From Deltaproteobacteria bacterium (GTDB lineage Bacteria; Desulfobacterota; DSM-4660; Desulfatiglandales; HGW-15): 9,662 bases of DNA. Shown here piece by piece: positions 7,056 to 9,662 of this stretch (position 1 is the stretch's first letter; each line of letters begins with the position of its first letter). A program made the position numbers and the translations under genes. The stretch spans positions 1-9,662 of the forward strand of contig JAHECH010000105.1 in assembly GCA_024641835.1 (NCBI GenBank), read 5' to 3'. The notes under the pieces are model-generated. The model saw only the letters and a program-made list of their open reading frames with translations, had not been told where the DNA came from and did not search any database.

Positions 7056-8454
7056 TTTTCCTCACCCTGCATGCCGGAGAGCACGCCATTTTGCTTGCCT
7101 GCCATTCAACTAGGTCCCAATCCCATTCACTCCCTATCCATATTGCCGCGCGATGATCAAGAACGACGTGCCCAATCTTGCCTCCGATCACTTCATGGTG
7201 TTTTTCAAAATAATCCCGTCTCACCACCTGTAATCCACCAACCTGTCGGTATAGCTCCTCCCGTTCCAAGTGAAGGCATTGCACTTTCCGTAACGGCTTC
7301 AAACCTGCACCGTCGTGCTGGTAGAAAAGACTCAAATCCTGGCGAACACCAATCACTGTATCCGCGTCAAACAGCTCCATGATGTCAATAGCGCTATCAA
7401 TATGCTCGGCTGTTCGGAAAGGGCACTCGATGTAAAGGACTACCAGCGCATCCGGTGCAGGATGGTACTTCGTGGACTCCCTTAGCGCATGGGAAATCGT
7501 ATCCTCGATATATGTGTTGGGCAATGCCAGTTTGCGATCCCGTTCCACCAATAGCACTCGGTCACCATACTTCTTAGAAACATAGCTTAACAGTTCCTGG
7601 TCGGGTGTAGTCAAAACGACACCCGAAAGCCGCCGAGCGAGGATTGCACTTTCCAATGTCCAATCGATCAAAGCTCTTCCACCAAGGAGCTTGAGTGCTG
7701 GAGACCCTGGATCCATCCCAGTACCACGCACTGGGACGATCGCAAGCGCCCTAAGATTTTGACCATTACTCTGTGCCTGTTTACGAAGAATTCGCGTCCG
7801 GGTTTCCAAAATAAATTCTTCATTTCGCGTCAAGCTTTGGGGGTGTTGCCGGTAGTAAAAAAGGGGCAGGTTGACATTTTGTATGCCGTAGTGTTGAACA
7901 AAGCGGATCCAGAGGTCATACCCGTCTTGTGACCGAATTGATTCATCATAGCCGCCGAGCTCTAATAAACAACCGCCGCGTATCATCGTGCATGCTCCAT
8001 GAGCCGGCTGGTCAAACATTGTCACTTCTTCGAAATCGTGTCGCCGCACTAACTCTATGATTGTGCCATCTTCATCTATCACGTAATAATCGGGGAAAAC
8101 CAATCCAACTTCAGGATTCCGGTCCAGAACCCCAGCCAACACCATCAATGCATTATCATCCAAGTAATCATCCGCATCCAAACGCATAATGTAGCGGCTT
8201 CGAGCAGCCCGTAAAGCGATGTTGTTCGTAACGTTCAAGCCCTTGTTCTTCTGGAAAATAGTGATCACTTTCTCATGCTGTGCATATTTCTCTATGATTT
8301 CTCGTGAATTGTCTGACGAGCCGTCGTCTATGATGATCAACTCAAAGTCTTGATAAGTTTGATTCAGAACGCTTTGGATTGCTTGCTCGATGAACCGCCC
8401 GTAATTGTGATTAGCAATATATACCGTAACCGACGGGGACCCAGCTCTATCCAT
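7042..8454 (-). CDS. GT2 glycosyltransferase fused to a degenerate NeuA-like cytidylyltransferase domain
   Basis: The protein has 470 residues from the ATG at 8454; the frame also allows a GTG at 8460. Residues 8 to about 225 are a GT-A family 2 glycosyltransferase: VTVYIANHNYGRF at the start, nucleotide-sugar-binding DDGSSDNS at 43-50, metal-binding LDADD at 92-96, and SQDGYDLWIR at 175-184 near the catalytic base position. Residues 235 to about 453 align with the neighbouring NeuA along its length: IVPVRG at 239-244, GGRALIDW at 258-265, DADTVIGV at 363-370, VGGLQVVRRDYF at 405-416. The catalytic positions differ: the GGSKSIPRKN stretch is TGMDPGSPAL, LQPTAP is LYIECP, and the LDID metal aspartates are replaced by IWIG. 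I infer that the second domain no longer activates a sugar and may bind a CMP-sugar or a partner. There is no signal peptide or membrane segment, so it is probably cytoplasmic. The stop overlaps the neuB start by 14 bases. A GT2 role is well supported; donor and acceptor are unknown. Confidence 0.88.
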   Translation of the reverse strand: MDRAGSPSVTVYIANHNYGRFIEQAIQSVLNQTYQDFELIIIDDGSSDNSREIIEKYAQHEKVITIFQKNKGLNVTNNIALRAARSRYIMRLDADDYLDDNALMVLAGVLDRNPEVGLVFPDYYVIDEDGTIIELVRRHDFEEVTMFDQPAHGACTMIRGGCLLELGGYDESIRSQDGYDLWIRFVQHYGIQNVNLPLFYYRQHPQSLTRNEEFILETRTRILRKQAQSNGQNLRALAIVPVRGTGMDPGSPALKLLGGRALIDWTLESAILARRLSGVVLTTPDQELLSYVSKKYGDRVLLVERDRKLALPNTYIEDTISHALRESTKYHPAPDALVVLYIECPFRTAEHIDSAIDIMELFDADTVIGVRQDLSLFYQHDGAGLKPLRKVQCLHLEREELYRQVGGLQVVRRDYFEKHHEVIGGKIGHVVLDHRAAIWIGSEWDWDLVEWQASKMACSPACRVRKSDEG

Positions 8455-8456
8455 CT

Positions 8457-9176
8457 TCACACCTCCACCTCAGCCATTAATTGCTGTTCAACGAGAAAAC
8501 GAAAAAACAAAAGATCGGCTTTCGAATCAATGTCAAGTGCTTCTCGTTCATCAATCTCTATACCCCGGCGATCATCACCAAGACAAAAATCGTTTCCATA
8601 CCAGGAATCCAGCAACTGCCGCTGCCGCACATAAAGGCCCCCCGTAATAGCGAAAAATAGGGGTAAATCTTGTTTTTGCAGATACTTTTCTCCGTGAGGG
8701 AAAAGGGGGGTGATGCAGTGAAAATGATCCATTTGCTGTACCCTGTAAGGATGATTGTGAAGTATCCTGCGCACGCTGACCACCGAATCGCACCGGGTGC
8801 TAAGCAACATGCGTACGCCCTGATCGATCGTCAGTGAACGCAACAAGGGTGCTGTGGGCTGCAATGAAATAACAACCGTGGCGTGGAACCCCAGGTCCTC
8901 CATGGCTCGGGCCGCATGAGTTATCACAGGAATGAGGGAGACATGATCCTCGGACAGATCAGCTGGTCGAATAAATGGAACCTCAGCGCCCCGCCTCCTT
9001 GCGAAATCGGCAATTTCAGCATCTTCCGTCGAGACGATGACGCGATCCACCATTGATGCGCCCAGCGCGTTCTCAATGGCATATGAAATGAGGGGGCGTC
9101 CGCTAACCAGTTGCAGATTCTTTCTTGGGATACTCTTTGACCCTCCCCTTGCTGGGATTACCAAAAGAACGCTCAA
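8457..9176 (-). CDS. neuA: CMP-nonulosonate (acylneuraminate) cytidylyltransferase, NeuA-like
   Basis: This 239-residue protein has the length and motifs of single-domain CMP-sialic/legionaminic/pseudaminic acid synthetases, which transfer CMP from CTP to a nonulosonic acid in the cytoplasm. The nucleotide-binding signature IPARGGSKSIPRKNL is at residues 7-21 and complete. VSTEDAEIADFA follows at 48-59, RPADLSEDH at 70-78, LQPTAPL at 105-111 (CTP-contacting loop), ITGGLYV at 177-183, and EALDIDSKAD at 212-221 supplies the metal-binding aspartates. The start is TTG at 9176, supported by GGAGAAG at 9183-9189 with a 6-base spacer and by protein motifs starting only five residues in. The gene sits between the SpsF-like gene (4-base overlap) and a GT2/NeuA-like fusion (2-base gap), with neuB downstream. 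The exact sugar cannot be read from the sequence. The active-site motifs are intact, so it is probably the functional activating enzyme of the locus. Confidence 0.92.
   Translation of the reverse strand: MSVLLVIPARGGSKSIPRKNLQLVSGRPLISYAIENALGASMVDRVIVSTEDAEIADFARRRGAEVPFIRPADLSEDHVSLIPVITHAARAMEDLGFHATVVISLQPTAPLLRSLTIDQGVRMLLSTRCDSVVSVRRILHNHPYRVQQMDHFHCITPLFPHGEKYLQKQDLPLFFAITGGLYVRQRQLLDSWYGNDFCLGDDRRGIEIDEREALDIDSKADLLFFRFLVEQQLMAEVEV
8461..8466 (-). promoter_or_regulatory. Strong ribosome binding site of the GT2/NeuA-like fusion gene
   Basis: The coding strand carries GGAGGT inside the last codons of neuA, followed by a 6-base spacer and ATG at 8454. The competing GTG at 8460 directly abuts this site with no spacer, so the ATG two bases after the neuA stop is the better start. 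Confidence 0.7.
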
Positions 9177-9662
9177 AGCAGGCTTCTCCAGTCCAAATCC
9201 GTGCAGACTTCCGGCGGAGTCTGCCGGTGCCTCACCTCTGCATTGATGGCAAGGGTTTCCGGATGCTCGGTGAAATAATCGACAATGTCGTCGAGTCGAT
9301 AAGTGAGTCCCTTACCCCGAGCCTTCATCGCCTTTACGAGCGTACAGATCACCTGATAATCTTCGGGGGTGTCCAGCGTCAGTCTCCATGGCAGGGCATG
9401 ACGCTCTTTAATTGGGGCGCTTGTAGTGCGAAATTGATCTCTGTGGTGAACCACGTAGGTAGTTAGATACTCCGTGCCTCCACTGTCCTTGGCCAACTTC
9501 CAGAGGTCTTGCAGCAAAGCGACGTCGAACACTTCTATCTCGGTCCCACTCGGCAGCGCTTTCAGGTCGGTATATTCTGCATTGACCGTTAAGTGGTGCT
9601 TCACCGCGTGATCCACGTAGTCCGGATCGACCAGAATATCGTCCCCTGTCACCCTCAGTACG
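9173..9662 (-). CDS. spsF: SpsF-like cytidylyltransferase family protein, C-terminal part (5' truncated by window edge)
   Basis: The frame is open through the right edge (first complete codon at 9661), so this is the last 162 residues of a protein whose family is usually about 240-250 residues. The visible part begins Val-Leu-Arg followed by VTGDD, which matches the R-V-T-G-D core motif of SpsF/KdsB-type nucleotidyltransferases. It is followed by a VDPDYVDHAV helix, then PSGTEIEVFD, TEYLTTYV and LTLDTPEDYQV, all in the order expected for the SpsF C-terminal half (TLDTPED is the typical acidic motif). The GTG at 9652 encodes an internal valine of that motif and is not a start. SpsF proteins are annotated as spore-coat polysaccharide or CMP-Kdo-synthetase-like proteins and recur in nonulosonate and flagellin-glycosylation clusters; the reaction is not settled. 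The stop overlaps the neuA start by four bases (TTGA), suggesting translational coupling. Confidence 0.85.
   Translation of the reverse strand, partial: VLRVTGDDILVDPDYVDHAVKHHLTVNAEYTDLKALPSGTEIEVFDVALLQDLWKLAKDSGGTEYLTTYVVHHRDQFRTTSAPIKERHALPWRLTLDTPEDYQVICTLVKAMKARGKGLTYRLDDIVDYFTEHPETLAINAEVRHRQTPPEVCTDLDWRSLL
9183..9189 (-). promoter_or_regulatory. Ribosome binding site of neuA (supports a TTG start)
   Basis: The coding strand reads GGAGAAG, then six bases, then TTG at 9176. It lies inside the end of the upstream SpsF-like gene. There is no in-frame ATG near the conserved N-terminal motif, so this site decides in favour of the TTG start. Confidence 0.65.

Noticed and set aside
6858..7382. 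174-codon plus-strand reading frame
   Set aside because: Antisense across the neuB and GT2-fusion junction, both strongly supported; its protein has no motif.
8705..8710. Run of six G (C on the coding strand) in neuA
   Set aside because: Considered as a phase-variable tract, common in surface-glycan genes, but six bases is too short and the frame is intact.

Overview
The window is a dense run of eight protein genes, all on the minus strand. Gaps or overlaps between neighbours run from a 17-base overlap to a 54-base gap, so it reads as one operon transcribed from high to low coordinates. Both ends are cut: the first gene (right edge) lacks its N-terminus and the last gene (left edge) lacks its C-terminus. 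I see no RNA gene, insertion sequence, CRISPR array, internal promoter or terminator. The gene content is that of a bacterial surface-glycan or protein-glycosylation locus (O-antigen, capsule or flagellin type) centred on a nonulosonic (sialic-acid-like) sugar. Base composition looks balanced and GTG/TTG starts are used freely. No gene identifies the taxon, so I would say only that it is a bacterium.

In transcription order: (1) 9662-9173, C-terminal part of an SpsF-like cytidylyltransferase-family protein; (2) 9176-8457, NeuA-like CMP-nonulosonate synthetase; (3) 8454-7042, a GT2 glycosyltransferase fused to a second NeuA-like domain whose catalytic residues look lost; (4) 7055-6024, NeuB-like nonulosonate synthase with a SAF domain; (5) 6006-4150, an AsnB-type glutamine-dependent amidotransferase; (6) 4132-2273, a 619-residue protein with a GT-B-like C-terminal half and an N-terminal half I do not recognise; (7) 2289-1474, a class I SAM-dependent methyltransferase; (8) 1419-1, a GT2 glycosyltransferase with a long C-terminal extension that ends, at the window edge, in a segment resembling an alpha/alpha-toroid repeat. 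Gene 8 is easy to miss because it is open at the edge and probably starts with TTG.

Inferred joint function: NeuB condenses a 6-carbon amino sugar with phosphoenolpyruvate to a 9-carbon keto acid, and NeuA activates it with CTP. The GT2 enzymes and possibly the GT-B-like protein transfer sugars, while the AsnB-like enzyme and the methyltransferase would decorate the glycan (amide and methyl groups). Genes making the NeuB substrate (NeuC-type epimerase, or dehydratase/aminotransferase) are absent here and would lie outside, so sialic, legionaminic and pseudaminic-type products cannot be told apart.

The most unusual items are the GT2 to pseudo-cytidylyltransferase fusion, the three consecutive proteins with cytidylyltransferase-family domains, the unassigned GT-B-like protein, and the GT2 with a toroid-like tail.
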